Program-made: the position numbers and the translations under genes
Source of the DNA: DRVV01 sp964487415
Lineage (GTDB): Archaea; Thermoproteota; Bathyarchaeia; Bathyarchaeales; Bathycorpusculaceae
Length of the DNA stretch: 9,830 bases
NCBI GenBank assembly: GCA_964487415.1
Contig: CAZAPQ010000011.1
Location: 1-9,830 of the forward strand
Reading direction: 5' to 3'
The notes under the pieces: generated by a model
Told to the model about the DNA's origin: nothing
Database searches by the model: none
What the model saw: only the letters and a program-made list of their open reading frames with translations
In this document: piece after piece, positions 1 through 6,059 of the stretch
Numbering within the stretch: position 1 is the stretch's first letter
Layout: every line of letters begins with the position of its first letter

Positions 1-341
1 ACTGGCGCTCCACGCTCACAAGTTCCGCACTTTGCATACTGTATCAGCCTACGGAGAACAACCCTCTTATGGTATTTTGTCTGCTCCCTCCAACGTTTAT
101 TGCCGTTGATTTTGGCTACAACGCGCTCAACATCGCTCCGCGTAGCCATGCCCACGTCAAAGTCTATGAGGCGAAGGACTGCCACAAGATGGGCTGCATG
201 ATTGCTTATGGCGGCAGCGCTGAGGCCGAGGCTTGCAAGATGATCAAGCATCCTAAGCGCGACATCGCCGTTCCTAAGCCCCGCTATTACACGCCTATAT
301 CTGGCAATCCTCTGCTCAAAGTCGTAAATTTCCTCCTTCAA
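1..341 (-). CDS. Tyrosine site-specific integrase, N-terminal part (runs off the left edge)
   Basis: About 113 residues can be read on the minus strand before the window ends. The sequence, roughly IYDFEQRIARYRR at the start, then a helix around DHLASLGLSAAAI, then TRSDVERVVAKI and WREQTKYHKRVVLRRLIQYAK, has the helical pattern of the SAM-like core-binding domain of archaeal tyrosine recombinases. That domain grips the att core DNA. The catalytic C-terminal domain (R...H-x-x-R...Y) would lie outside the window. The gene begins just beyond the 3' end of tRNA-Pro and reads away from it, the standard layout of an integrated element. I set the start at a TTG at 341, but no start is secure. The frame stays open upstream, through the 3' two thirds of the tRNA, to a TAG at 464-462, as in SSV-type int(C) fragments. 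The opposite strand is also open at 69-377; I treat that as a shadow. The family call rests on pattern recognition. Confidence 0.72.
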   Translation of the reverse strand, partial: MKEEIYDFEQRIARYRRVIAGLRNGDVALRMLDHLASLGLSAAAISNHAAHLVAVLRLIDFDVGMATRSDVERVVAKINGNKRWREQTKYHKRVVLRRLIQYAKCGTCERGAP

Positions 342-408
342 CCCGCAACCCAAAATAGTGGAATCATGAGATCTTAAAAATGAAGGAAATGATTTGGACC
401 CGAAAGAC

Positions 409-486
409 TGGTGGGGCTGCCCGGATTTGAACCGGGGTCTAGAGAGCCCAAGTCTCCAAGCCTAGACCAGGCTAGCCGACAGCCCC
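409..486 (-). tRNA. tRNA-Pro (anticodon UGG), CCA encoded
   Basis: Read on the minus strand, the acceptor stem GGGGCTG (486-480) pairs perfectly with CAGCCCC (419-413). Discriminator A is at 412 and an encoded CCA at 411-409. The anticodon stem GGAGA/TCTCT closes the loop CTTGGGC, giving anticodon TGG (plus-strand 448-450), which reads proline CCN codons. The T arm is CCCGG-TTCAAAT-CCGGG. The D stem has two G-U pairs. There is no intron. The gene looks intact, and its 3' half is the probable attachment site for the adjacent integrase. Confidence 0.95.
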
Positions 487-511
487 CATAGAAGATAGGA
501 GTTCAAAAGTG

Positions 512-525
512 TATTTTAAAAGGTT
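512..525 (-). promoter_or_regulatory. Archaeal TATA/BRE promoter of tRNA-Pro
   Basis: On the minus strand an A/T box, TTTTAAAATA (521-512), is preceded by AACC, which resembles a BRE. Its centre lies about 26 bases upstream of 490, so transcription should begin about four bases before the mature tRNA 5' end at 486. This is the short leader expected for an archaeal tRNA. The call rests on spacing and composition only. Confidence 0.55.
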
Positions 526-530
526 TTTCT

Positions 531-571
531 CCTCAAAAACTGAAAAGCCAAGCTTAACGCTTTCTTAGCGT
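531..571 (-). terminator. Hairpin plus T-runs after the zinc-ribbon gene
   Basis: A 5-bp inverted repeat, ACGCT (557-561) and AGCGT (567-571), overlaps the end of the zinc-ribbon gene. On the minus strand it is followed by TTTT and TTTTT runs (plus 531-549). Archaeal terminators are mainly oligo-T tracts, so the T-runs matter more than the stem. It would separate this gene from the tRNA-Pro promoter directly downstream. Confidence 0.35.
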
Positions 572-895
572 ACATTGAAGTACTTTTGGGCATACAAGAC
601 ATTCGTCTGGCAGGGGACCCTCTTTTGGAATTGTGCTGAGAAAACTGAAATGATAGGCACACTTGGCCGGAGATTCGAAGACCTTCGGATAATCTACAGG
701 TCTAACCTCAACAATTCTGTTGCCCTCAACCACAACCTCGATTTTTGACATACAGTGGGGACATGCATAGAATGTTTCCCTCACAACAGTTGATGTGTCC
801 GTTATAACGGCAGGCTTAGCAAATGTTTTTCCACATCCCTTGTATGGGCACTTCAGTTTTTCGCCGCGTTGAAAGAGTGGCATCGCTGTCCCCAT
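554..895 (-). CDS. Small Cys-rich zinc-ribbon protein, function unknown
   Basis: This gene encodes 113 residues. The first half has C16-x4-C21 (CPYKGC) and C45-x2-C48 (CPHC), a zinc-ribbon arrangement on two beta knuckles. The second half holds C79-x2-H82, then C99-x2-C102-x5-C108 close to a basic C-terminus (RKR), so it may bind a second metal ion or an Fe-S cluster. There is no signal peptide or membrane segment, so it is cytosolic, probably binding nucleic acid or protein. Two starts are possible: ATG at 895, or ATG at 883, which has GGGG at a Shine-Dalgarno-like distance. A TATA-like TTTATTAA near 925-933 would give a transcript start near 903. I cannot name the family; composition suggests a real, conserved archaeal small protein. 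It could be a transcription-factor-like zinc finger. Confidence 0.72.
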   Translation of the reverse strand: MGTAMPLFQRGEKLKCPYKGCGKTFAKPAVITDTSTVVRETFYACPHCMSKIEVVVEGNRIVEVRPVDYPKVFESPAKCAYHFSFLSTIPKEGPLPDECLVCPKVLQCTLRKR

Positions 896-989
896 CCCCG
901 CTGAAGTTTGTTTAATCTTGAAAATTAATAAACATTTCTGGATACTTGAAGAACAATAATACAGATTCTATTTTCACATTACACCATTA

Positions 990-1011
990 AATGAAATAAT
1001 AATGAAATAAT
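990..1011. repeat. Perfect 11-bp tandem repeat in an A/T-rich spacer
   Basis: AATGAAATAAT occurs twice head to tail (990-1000 and 1001-1011) in the 182-base spacer between the zinc-ribbon gene and the gene ending at 1078. It may be simple A/T-rich slippage or a paired protein-binding site. Nothing else in the spacer looks coding. Confidence 0.5.
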
Positions 1012-1077
1012 GTTGTTAGATTAGCCTTCCCGCCTTATTAATTCAACAAGCCTGTCAATACCTCATTAGGCATGAAT

Positions 1078-1431
1078 TTACGTGTCGAAGTAATATATAA
1101 AGCGTGATGATTTGACGATTATTATGTTAAGCTTTTCATACCGAACTAGCACATATTCCACGTGTCCTGCAATATCTTGAACTTTTTCGCTTAAACCAAT
1201 GGTTAAAACGGCTATTAGACCGGAAAACTGTTTTTGAACATCTGAGGGCCATTCCTTTTTAGCCCGCGAAAAAATGCTTAAAACTTCGCCCTTAAAATCG
1301 GCAATGATAATATGCCTTATGTCGTCGTGAAGTCCAAAAATCTTGTCTTTAATAACATCTAAGTTTACATTGCCATGTAACAACTCGATCACAATTTTAA
1401 GTTTTAGCCATCTTAATATAAGTTTTTCCAA
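1078..1431 (-). CDS. Small protein, possibly roadblock/LC7-like, function unknown
   Basis: The reading frame gives up to 117 residues. After an N-terminal helix the order is: beta strand HIIIADFKGEVLS, a helix-rich middle (DVQKQFSGLIAVLTIGLSEKVQDI), then strands EYVLVRYEKLNIIIV and SRFIYYFD. This alternation resembles roadblock/LC7-type folds and small TACK-archaeal proteins of similar length, which often act as dimeric scaffolds for small GTPases or regulators. I see no catalytic motif, so the fold is inferred and the function unknown. The start is uncertain: TTG at 1431 has no ribosome site, whereas GTG at 1392 lies about where a leaderless transcript from the TATA-like TTATATTAAG (1409-1418) would begin. 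The gene follows tRNA-Thr in the same direction. Confidence 0.6.
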   Translation of the reverse strand: MEKLILRWLKLKIVIELLHGNVNLDVIKDKIFGLHDDIRHIIIADFKGEVLSIFSRAKKEWPSDVQKQFSGLIAVLTIGLSEKVQDIAGHVEYVLVRYEKLNIIIVKSSRFIYYFDT

Positions 1432-1490
1432 ATTAATCGTTAAGGCAGCAAAAATATTTCAGAAATCCCACCAAAATTAAAAAGCGCTAA

Positions 1491-1567
1491 TGGAGCCTCG
1501 GGCGGGCTTCGATCCCGCGACCCGCGGCTTACGAGGCCGCTGCTCCACCAGGCTGAGCTACCGAGGC
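1491..1567 (-). tRNA. tRNA-Thr (anticodon CGU), CCA encoded
   Basis: On the minus strand the acceptor GCCTCGG (1567-1561) pairs with CCGAGGC (1501-1495). Discriminator T (1494) and an encoded CCA (1493-1491) follow. The anticodon stem GCGGC/GCCGC closes the loop CTCGTAA, giving anticodon CGT (plus 1531-1533), which reads threonine ACG. The T arm is GCGGG-ATCGAAG-CCCGC, with an A at the first loop position in place of the usual T. There is no intron. Confidence 0.95.
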
Positions 1568-1597
1568 GCATGTCCCTTAAGTAGTTTAAAGTAGGGG

Positions 1598-1608
1598 CTA
1601 TTTTTAAG
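1598..1608 (-). promoter_or_regulatory. TATA-like box of tRNA-Thr
   Basis: On the minus strand CTTAAAAATAG is centred near 1603. A start 26 bases downstream falls near 1577, ten bases before the mature tRNA. A second A/T box, TTTAAA near 1584-1590, is an alternative. This is called from spacing only. Confidence 0.4.
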
Positions 1609-1644
1609 ATGTTCGGAGATTTGTTGAAGTTGTTAAAAACAAGA

Positions 1645-1653
1645 ACTTTTAAG
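1645..1653 (+). promoter_or_regulatory. TATA-like box upstream of thiL
   Basis: ACTTTTAAG centred near 1650 would start transcription near 1676-1679, right at the GTG start of thiL. The mRNA would then be leaderless or nearly so. The 111-base spacer shared with tRNA-Thr must carry divergent promoters. Confidence 0.4.
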
Positions 1654-1678
1654 GTTGACGCTCCCCTTTTAATTAAAG

Positions 1679-2680
1679 GTGCAAATTTTGAAGACTTTAA
1701 GGACTCTTGGCGAAAGGAAAGCCATTGAGTTAATCTTGGAAAGGCTTACAAAAATGCCGGATATGCCAATACCCTTTGGCGATGATGTTTCAGCCTACCC
1801 CATTAGCGATGACTATTTGGCTGTTATGAAAACCGACATGCTTGTGGGAAAAACTGATGTCCCGCCTAGAATGAATCTATGGCAAGCAGCCCGCAAGGCT
1901 GTAGTCATGAATATAAGTGACTTCGCCGCGAAGGGTGTGAAACCCCTCTGCATGCTTGTTTCCCTTGGGTTGCCATCGGAATTGAGCGAAAGGGATATTG
2001 AGGCTATAAGCGAAGGGCTTGATGCTGGTGCCCGCGAGTACGGCGTATATACTATAGGCGGGGATACAAACGAGACCCTAGACTTGGTCATAAGCCTTTC
2101 AGTTTTCGGTATAGCCAAAAAGGGCAGTGTGGTAATGCGGAGCGGGGTTAAACCCGGAGATCTCGTTGCCGTGACGGGGCTTTTTGGCAAAACCGCGGCA
2201 GGTCTTAAGCTTCTCATTGAAGGGCTTGAGGCTCCCAATGAAGTATATGACACTTTGGTGGATTCCGTCTACATGCCAAAAGCAAGGCTTAAAGAAGGGC
2301 TAGCTCTAAGTGCGACGGGCGCAGTAACAGCCTCTATAGACTCAAGTGACGGACTAGCTTGGAGCCTTTATGAAATTGCAAGGGCCAGCGGTGTAGGATT
2401 CGTTATAGACAATGTTCCATTGGCCCCTGAGGCGAAAATCTTCGCTGAAGAAAATGGCTTGGATCCCTTTGACCTCGTATTTTATGGCGGGGAGGAGTAT
2501 GAGCTTGTTCTAACCATAAATCCAACATTTTGGGGGAGAGCAGAAGAAGCTATCAAGAAGGTTGGCGGCAGTTTAATTAAAATTGGATGGGCTATCGGAG
2601 ATGGCCAGGTTATCTTAGAAACGCCTGATAGGAGACAGCTAATAGAGCCTAGAGGCTGGGAACACTTCAGAAGGGACTAA
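1679..2680 (+). CDS. thiL: Thiamine-monophosphate kinase ThiL
   Basis: ThiL phosphorylates thiamine monophosphate with ATP to give thiamine diphosphate, the last step of cofactor synthesis, in the cytosol. The 333-residue product has the PurM-like two-domain pattern of the family: GDD at 34-36, KTDM at 51-54 (metal and nucleotide site), NISDFAAKG at 78-86, GGDTNE at 127-132, the hinge region around 155-175, SIDSSDGL at 219-226, GGEEYEL at 270-276 and GWEHF near the C-terminus. Length is normal. The start is either GTG 1679, where a leaderless transcript may begin, or TTG 1688, which has GGTG six bases upstream and would begin the protein LKTLRTLGER, closer to the usual family N-terminus. The stop is one base before the next start, so the two genes are probably co-transcribed and translationally coupled. 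No thiamine riboswitch is visible upstream. Confidence 0.93.
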   Translation: MQILKTLRTLGERKAIELILERLTKMPDMPIPFGDDVSAYPISDDYLAVMKTDMLVGKTDVPPRMNLWQAARKAVVMNISDFAAKGVKPLCMLVSLGLPSELSERDIEAISEGLDAGAREYGVYTIGGDTNETLDLVISLSVFGIAKKGSVVMRSGVKPGDLVAVTGLFGKTAAGLKLLIEGLEAPNEVYDTLVDSVYMPKARLKEGLALSATGAVTASIDSSDGLAWSLYEIARASGVGFVIDNVPLAPEAKIFAEENGLDPFDLVFYGGEEYELVLTINPTFWGRAEEAIKKVGGSLIKIGWAIGDGQVILETPDRRQLIEPRGWEHFRRD

Positions 2681-2681
2681 A

Positions 2682-3754
2682 ATGGCCGACATCCTGAGTT
2701 ATCCAACGGTTAGAGAGGCAATCTTCTATGAAAAGGTTGGGGAGAAGGATGTTGTCTGTAACTTATGCGAGAGAAGATGTGAGATCCCGGATGGCCGGAT
2801 GGGTTTCTGTAAAACAAGGGTAAACATTGAAGGTAGATTGTATACGCTGGTTTATGGAGATTTGAGCGCCATTGAGAGTCGTCCTATAGAGATAAAGCCC
2901 TTCTTCCACTATTGGCCTGGATCAACAGCCCTAACATTCTCCACATGGTCATGCAACTTTAATTGTCCTTGGTGCCAAAACTACAACCTATCAAAGGTTA
3001 CTCCAAGCCCAGCTAAAGCCACCTATTACCCTCCGGAAAAATTGTAGAGTTAGCCTTAAAAAATGGAGATGTTGGTTTATGCGCAAGCTTTCAGGAACCG
3101 ACGCTTCTAACGGAATGGAATCTTGAAACCTTTAGGTATGGGAAAAGCCGGGGAATCAAGTATTGCTGCTACGTTTCTAACGGGTATATGACCCTAGAGG
3201 CTTTAAGGAGCCTCTTCACGGCCGGAATGGATGCCATAAAAATAGACATGAAAGGGGATGAGGAGGTTTACATGAAATACTGCGGTGGAATAGACGTTAA
3301 CAAGGTTTGGCGAAATGTCAGGGAGGCAAAAAGGCTGGGATTACATGTTGAAATCGTAAACCTTGTTATAAGCGGAGTAAACGACAGCGAAGAAACCATA
3401 AAATGGATTATTGATAAGCACTTGGAAAATGCTGGGCCTGAAACTCCCCTGCATTTCACACGTTATTTTCCATCATATAAATTCTATAACCCACCTACAA
3501 AAGTTGAAACTTTAGAGAAAGCCTATGAAATGGCTAGAAAAGCTGGTGTGCTTTACCCTTACATCGGAAACGTCCCAGGCCATAGGTATGAAGACACACA
3601 TTGCCCAAGATGTAGGGAGACCCTAATTAAAAGGTATGGCTGCTATGTCCTGCAATATAAAATCACCGATTCAAAGGAATGCCCAAAATGCGGGATGAAA
3701 ATTCCCATAGTAGGCAGGTATCTGGGTGCTAGGCAAGTTTATGATGCCGGATAA
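2682..3754 (+). pseudogene. Radical SAM enzyme (AmmeMemoRadiSam / COG1180 type), frameshifted
   Basis: Two pieces in different frames make one gene of about 357 residues. The first piece (2682-3047) carries C26-x2-C29-x3-C33 and C43, the usual N-terminal Cys set, and the radical SAM motif C91-x3-C95-x2-C98 (SCNFNCPWCQNY), which binds the 4Fe-4S cluster and S-adenosylmethionine. Five A's at 3037-3041 read EKL then TAG. One extra A would restore PEKIVELALKNG and the family segment ASFQEPTLLTEW...YVSNGYMT, joining the second frame (open from before 3188 to 3754) with AIKIDMKG and VPGH. The C-terminus has CPRC...CPKCG, a zinc-ribbon pair seen in this subfamily. Relatives act on glycyl radical enzymes or with AMMECR1 and Memo proteins; the substrate here is unknown. 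The start overlaps thiL's tail context with a GAAGGG ribosome site. The rest of the gene is well conserved, so a sequencing error or very recent mutation is likely. Confidence 0.85.
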
Positions 3755-3934
3755 TATATAATCGTAAAATTATCTATATTTTAATCGAAAAATATATAAA
3801 AAAGAAATGAATTATATTCAACACTCATTTCCTAAGCTGAAAAATCGGGCGCGCACTCTTTTCGCTTCTTCTAAGCTTCAGTCTTTATTTTAAAGCGTCA
3901 AAAGTGTTAGAGAAAGGGATTGTGAGAGTTTAGC
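3755..3934. other. A/T-rich spacer between convergent genes
   Basis: These 180 bases separate the stop of the radical SAM gene from the stop of the TIP49 gene. The first part is very A/T rich. On the plus strand there are pyrimidine-rich runs near 3855-3870 and 3880-3892 that could end transcription. I looked for box C/D motifs, tRNAs and small frames on both strands and found none I can support. Confidence 0.5.
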
Positions 3935-5311
3935 CTAGTGAGTCAGAAGCTTTTCTTCGTACTTTCTCAGATATTCTGATGCTTCAGTTACATCCATGAA
4001 CAAGTCATCAACCCTTTGTACATCCTCGACAGTAACATCATTTCTATTGAACGCTTTGGCGTTTTGAGCTGCCAAGCTGAGAAGTTGGACAGCATATCTT
4101 AAAGAGCTTTTTGCACCTACATTAGCTAGCTTTTCAAGGGCATCCTTATTTAGCTTTATTTTCTCCTCTTCAGCTCTGATTCGTAAGATCTCCATGACGC
4201 TCTCTAGGTCGTAGGGCTGGGTTGTTATTATTACAGCCCTATCAATAAGGTCCAATGGGAAGCCTAAGGGGCTTTTTATGTCTGTTCCCCGAATGTTGGC
4301 AACACCACGGTTGGTCGCCAAGATAATTATTGGCACAAGCTCGCTTTCCATAGCTCTTCCAAGAAAGCTAAAGGCTTCTAGATCTAGGAGGTGAGCGTCA
4401 TCTATGAACAGCACTCCAGGATGGATAAAGGCCTTTCCGCTGTCAACCCACTCTTTGACCTGTTGGTCTACGGCCATCCGCACTTCCGTGTCTATCTCCC
4501 TAGATTCAGCTCCTCCGAAGAATAGGGAGAATATTCCACCTGAACGCTGCCTAGCGTTGAGTTCATCTAAATCCGCCAAAGTAAGCATGTAAACAAACTC
4601 CTTCTCTTTCAAAACTTTTCCAGTGGGCCTTGGAATCTTCCGCCTCGTATCTACATCATATGTTTTTCCTTTCTGACTTTCTAGACAGAGTCCAAGATTG
4701 GCCACTCTGCCAGTTTCAGCGTCTATTTGGATTACATGCCCTTCGGATATCCCTTCGGCGATTATTTGTTGGGCTATGGAGGCACCTGCCTCTATGGTTC
4801 TCTCTTCTTCCCTTGTTTTCAATGTTAATCTTATGCTTTCTGGGATTTTTTGGTATGGGTTATAAGGATGGGAGGTTGTGCGGATGTCGACCATTGTAAC
4901 CTCGCCCTCGTAAACCTTCCGCATCTCATGGATTTCAACGCCTATACACTTCCTTATGGCCTCTATCAGAATCTCCGTCTTTTTGCGTTCACTGCTGTAG
5001 ATCTCGCTTCCACTCATCTGAATAAAAGGAACATTTTCGCCAAGCTCCTTTGATATGGCAACGGCTATGGCCGTCTTTCCCGTACCTGGAGGCCCTGCTA
5101 GGATAATGCATTTTCCGCTGAGCTTTCCCTCCTTGATCATTCTAACAACGAGCCCAGCGGCTTCCCTTGCCTTCTCCTGGCCAACCATTCCATCCTTTAT
5201 TTTGGCTGCTTTCAGATTTTCGTCAAGGCCTAGGCCTTTAATATGGGTGTGGGCGCCTATCCTCTCAAATTTTGAAACAGGCGTTGTTGGCAGCTCGCGA
5301 ATTGACGCCAT
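3935..5311 (-). CDS. RuvBL/TIP49-family AAA+ ATPase (archaeal Pontin/Reptin homologue)
   Basis: The 458-residue product matches the full architecture of RuvBL1/2 (TIP49), a hexameric AAA+ ATPase. In eukaryotes the family serves chromatin remodelling, snoRNP and PIKK assembly; the archaeal role is not settled. In order: an N-terminal strand with the conserved THIKGLGL (22-29), Walker A GPPGTGKT at 73-80, the OB-fold insertion domain II about 125-295, Walker B LFIDDAH at 301-307, sensor 1 ATNRG at 332-336, an IDR box at 356-358, and sensor 2 SLRY at 403-406. Length equals the eukaryotic proteins. Walker B has Asp where the eukaryotic proteins have Glu (DE), at residue 305. The ATG at 5311 has a near-perfect Shine-Dalgarno at 5326-5319. 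trmY lies 73 bases upstream in the same direction, but A/T boxes between them suggest an own promoter. Confidence 0.95.
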   Translation of the reverse strand: MASIRELPTTPVSKFERIGAHTHIKGLGLDENLKAAKIKDGMVGQEKAREAAGLVVRMIKEGKLSGKCIILAGPPGTGKTAIAVAISKELGENVPFIQMSGSEIYSSERKKTEILIEAIRKCIGVEIHEMRKVYEGEVTMVDIRTTSHPYNPYQKIPESIRLTLKTREEERTIEAGASIAQQIIAEGISEGHVIQIDAETGRVANLGLCLESQKGKTYDVDTRRKIPRPTGKVLKEKEFVYMLTLADLDELNARQRSGGIFSLFFGGAESREIDTEVRMAVDQQVKEWVDSGKAFIHPGVLFIDDAHLLDLEAFSFLGRAMESELVPIIILATNRGVANIRGTDIKSPLGFPLDLIDRAVIITTQPYDLESVMEILRIRAEEEKIKLNKDALEKLANVGAKSSLRYAVQLLSLAAQNAKAFNRNDVTVEDVQRVDDLFMDVTEASEYLRKYEEKLLTH

Positions 5312-5318
5312 TACTGCT

Positions 5319-5326
5319 TCACCTCC
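5319..5326 (-). promoter_or_regulatory. Strong Shine-Dalgarno of the TIP49 gene
   Basis: On the minus strand GGAGGTGA ends seven bases before the ATG at 5311, which settles the start. Upstream A/T boxes at 5335-5349 (AAAATATAATAATTC) and 5355-5362 (GTTTAAAC) could serve as TATA elements. The second fits a leader that still contains the ribosome site. Confidence 0.7.
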
Positions 5327-5384
5327 ACGTAATAGAATTATTATATTTTGAACAGTTTAAACCAAAAATTGGATGGATAAAAAT

Positions 5385-5957
5385 TTAGCGCTTTTGCAGC
5401 GTTTCTTTCCTATCCATCAGATAGTTTAGGATAGTTATGCAGGTGGCTGCAAGATATGGCTTTCTTCCAAGCGAGATTTTTTCTCCATAGCGTAAAACAA
5501 AGTCCTCACATTTCTTGGGTAAGCCCACTTGGTCTCCGAGGATAAACACCGGGTTCTCTCCTATCTCGATTTGTGAAATATCGCTTCCGCTCTCCTCTAG
5601 GACGTATATTTTTTTGGCGCTTTCCGCTTTTTCCTTTACAAGGGTTTCAAAGCCTGTTTTCGAAACCTTTATTCCATGATGCCCTTGCCCGGAAAGGACT
5701 TTTCTTAAGATTTTTTCCCATGTCTGCTGGTCAGTTCTAACATCGAATAAGGATAAGCCACTTATTTCTAAGTGTAGGGGAGGCCTTGGAGGGCCATACA
5801 GAACTGCGTGAAAGGTTACATCCCTTCTTATGGCATGGGATAAGAATAGGCTTGTAATTATGCACTCGTATACTATGTCTAATCTTCCAGCATCATGCAG
5901 GTTAGCCCATTTTGAGTCCGTCCTTCCAGTGCGGGAATAAAGGATGAACTCTCGCAT
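5385..5957 (-). CDS. trmY: tRNA (pseudouridine(54)-N1)-methyltransferase TrmY
   Basis: TrmY transfers a methyl group from S-adenosylmethionine to N1 of pseudouridine 54 in the tRNA T loop, giving m1-psi, the archaeal counterpart of ribothymidine. The 190-residue protein is the usual length for this SPOUT (knotted) family. Visible signatures are the N-terminus MREFILYSR, GRLDIV at 24-29, SHAIRRDV at 40-47, GPPRPP at 55-60, the knot loop LGDQVGLP at 140-147, ISLG at 161-164, and YLAATC then LMDR near the C-terminus (168-183). The knot loops bind the cofactor and the protein should dimerise. The ATG at 5957 has only a weak AAAGGG upstream. It is divergent from the AOR gene and upstream of TIP49, which ties it to information-processing functions. 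Confidence 0.95.
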   Translation of the reverse strand: MREFILYSRTGRTDSKWANLHDAGRLDIVYECIITSLFLSHAIRRDVTFHAVLYGPPRPPLHLEISGLSLFDVRTDQQTWEKILRKVLSGQGHHGIKVSKTGFETLVKEKAESAKKIYVLEESGSDISQIEIGENPVFILGDQVGLPKKCEDFVLRYGEKISLGRKPYLAATCITILNYLMDRKETLQKR

Positions 5958-6059
5958 GTAAACCCTTTATGATCTATTATATCCAGTGTTTATAATTGTG
6001 CTTAGAATTTGATAAAACTTAAATGGTCTGACAAGATTAAATCTTTACGGGGATATTTT
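5958..6059. promoter_or_regulatory. Divergent promoter region of trmY and AOR
   Basis: A/T boxes occur for both directions. For trmY, minus-strand ATTATAAACA (about 5987-5996) would start transcription near 5966. For AOR, AAAACTTAAATGG (6014-6026) would start near 6045, leaving a short leader with CGGGG (6048-6052) seven bases before GTG 6060. This spacing is the main reason I prefer GTG 6060 over the upstream in-frame TTG at 6009. Confidence 0.45.

Noticed and set aside
69..377. A 102-codon open frame on the plus strand
   Set aside because: It lies opposite the integrase frame, whose minus-strand product has a recognisable core-binding domain. The plus-strand product has no such pattern and looks like a shadow.
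1813..2253. 146-codon minus-strand frame inside thiL
   Set aside because: It is antisense to well-conserved ThiL motifs and its product is low-complexity; a shadow.
3037..3047. Programmed ribosomal frameshifting in the radical SAM gene
   Set aside because: The A5 run allows slippage, but this family is not known for recoding and I found no evident stimulatory structure. A missing base is simpler; kept only as an alternative.
3755..3934. Box C/D guide RNA in the convergent spacer
   Set aside because: No paired RUGAUGA and CUGA boxes at usable spacing on either strand.
6009..6059. TTG at 6009 as the AOR start
   Set aside because: It adds 17 residues with no family match and has no ribosome site, whereas GTG 6060 has CGGGG at good spacing.
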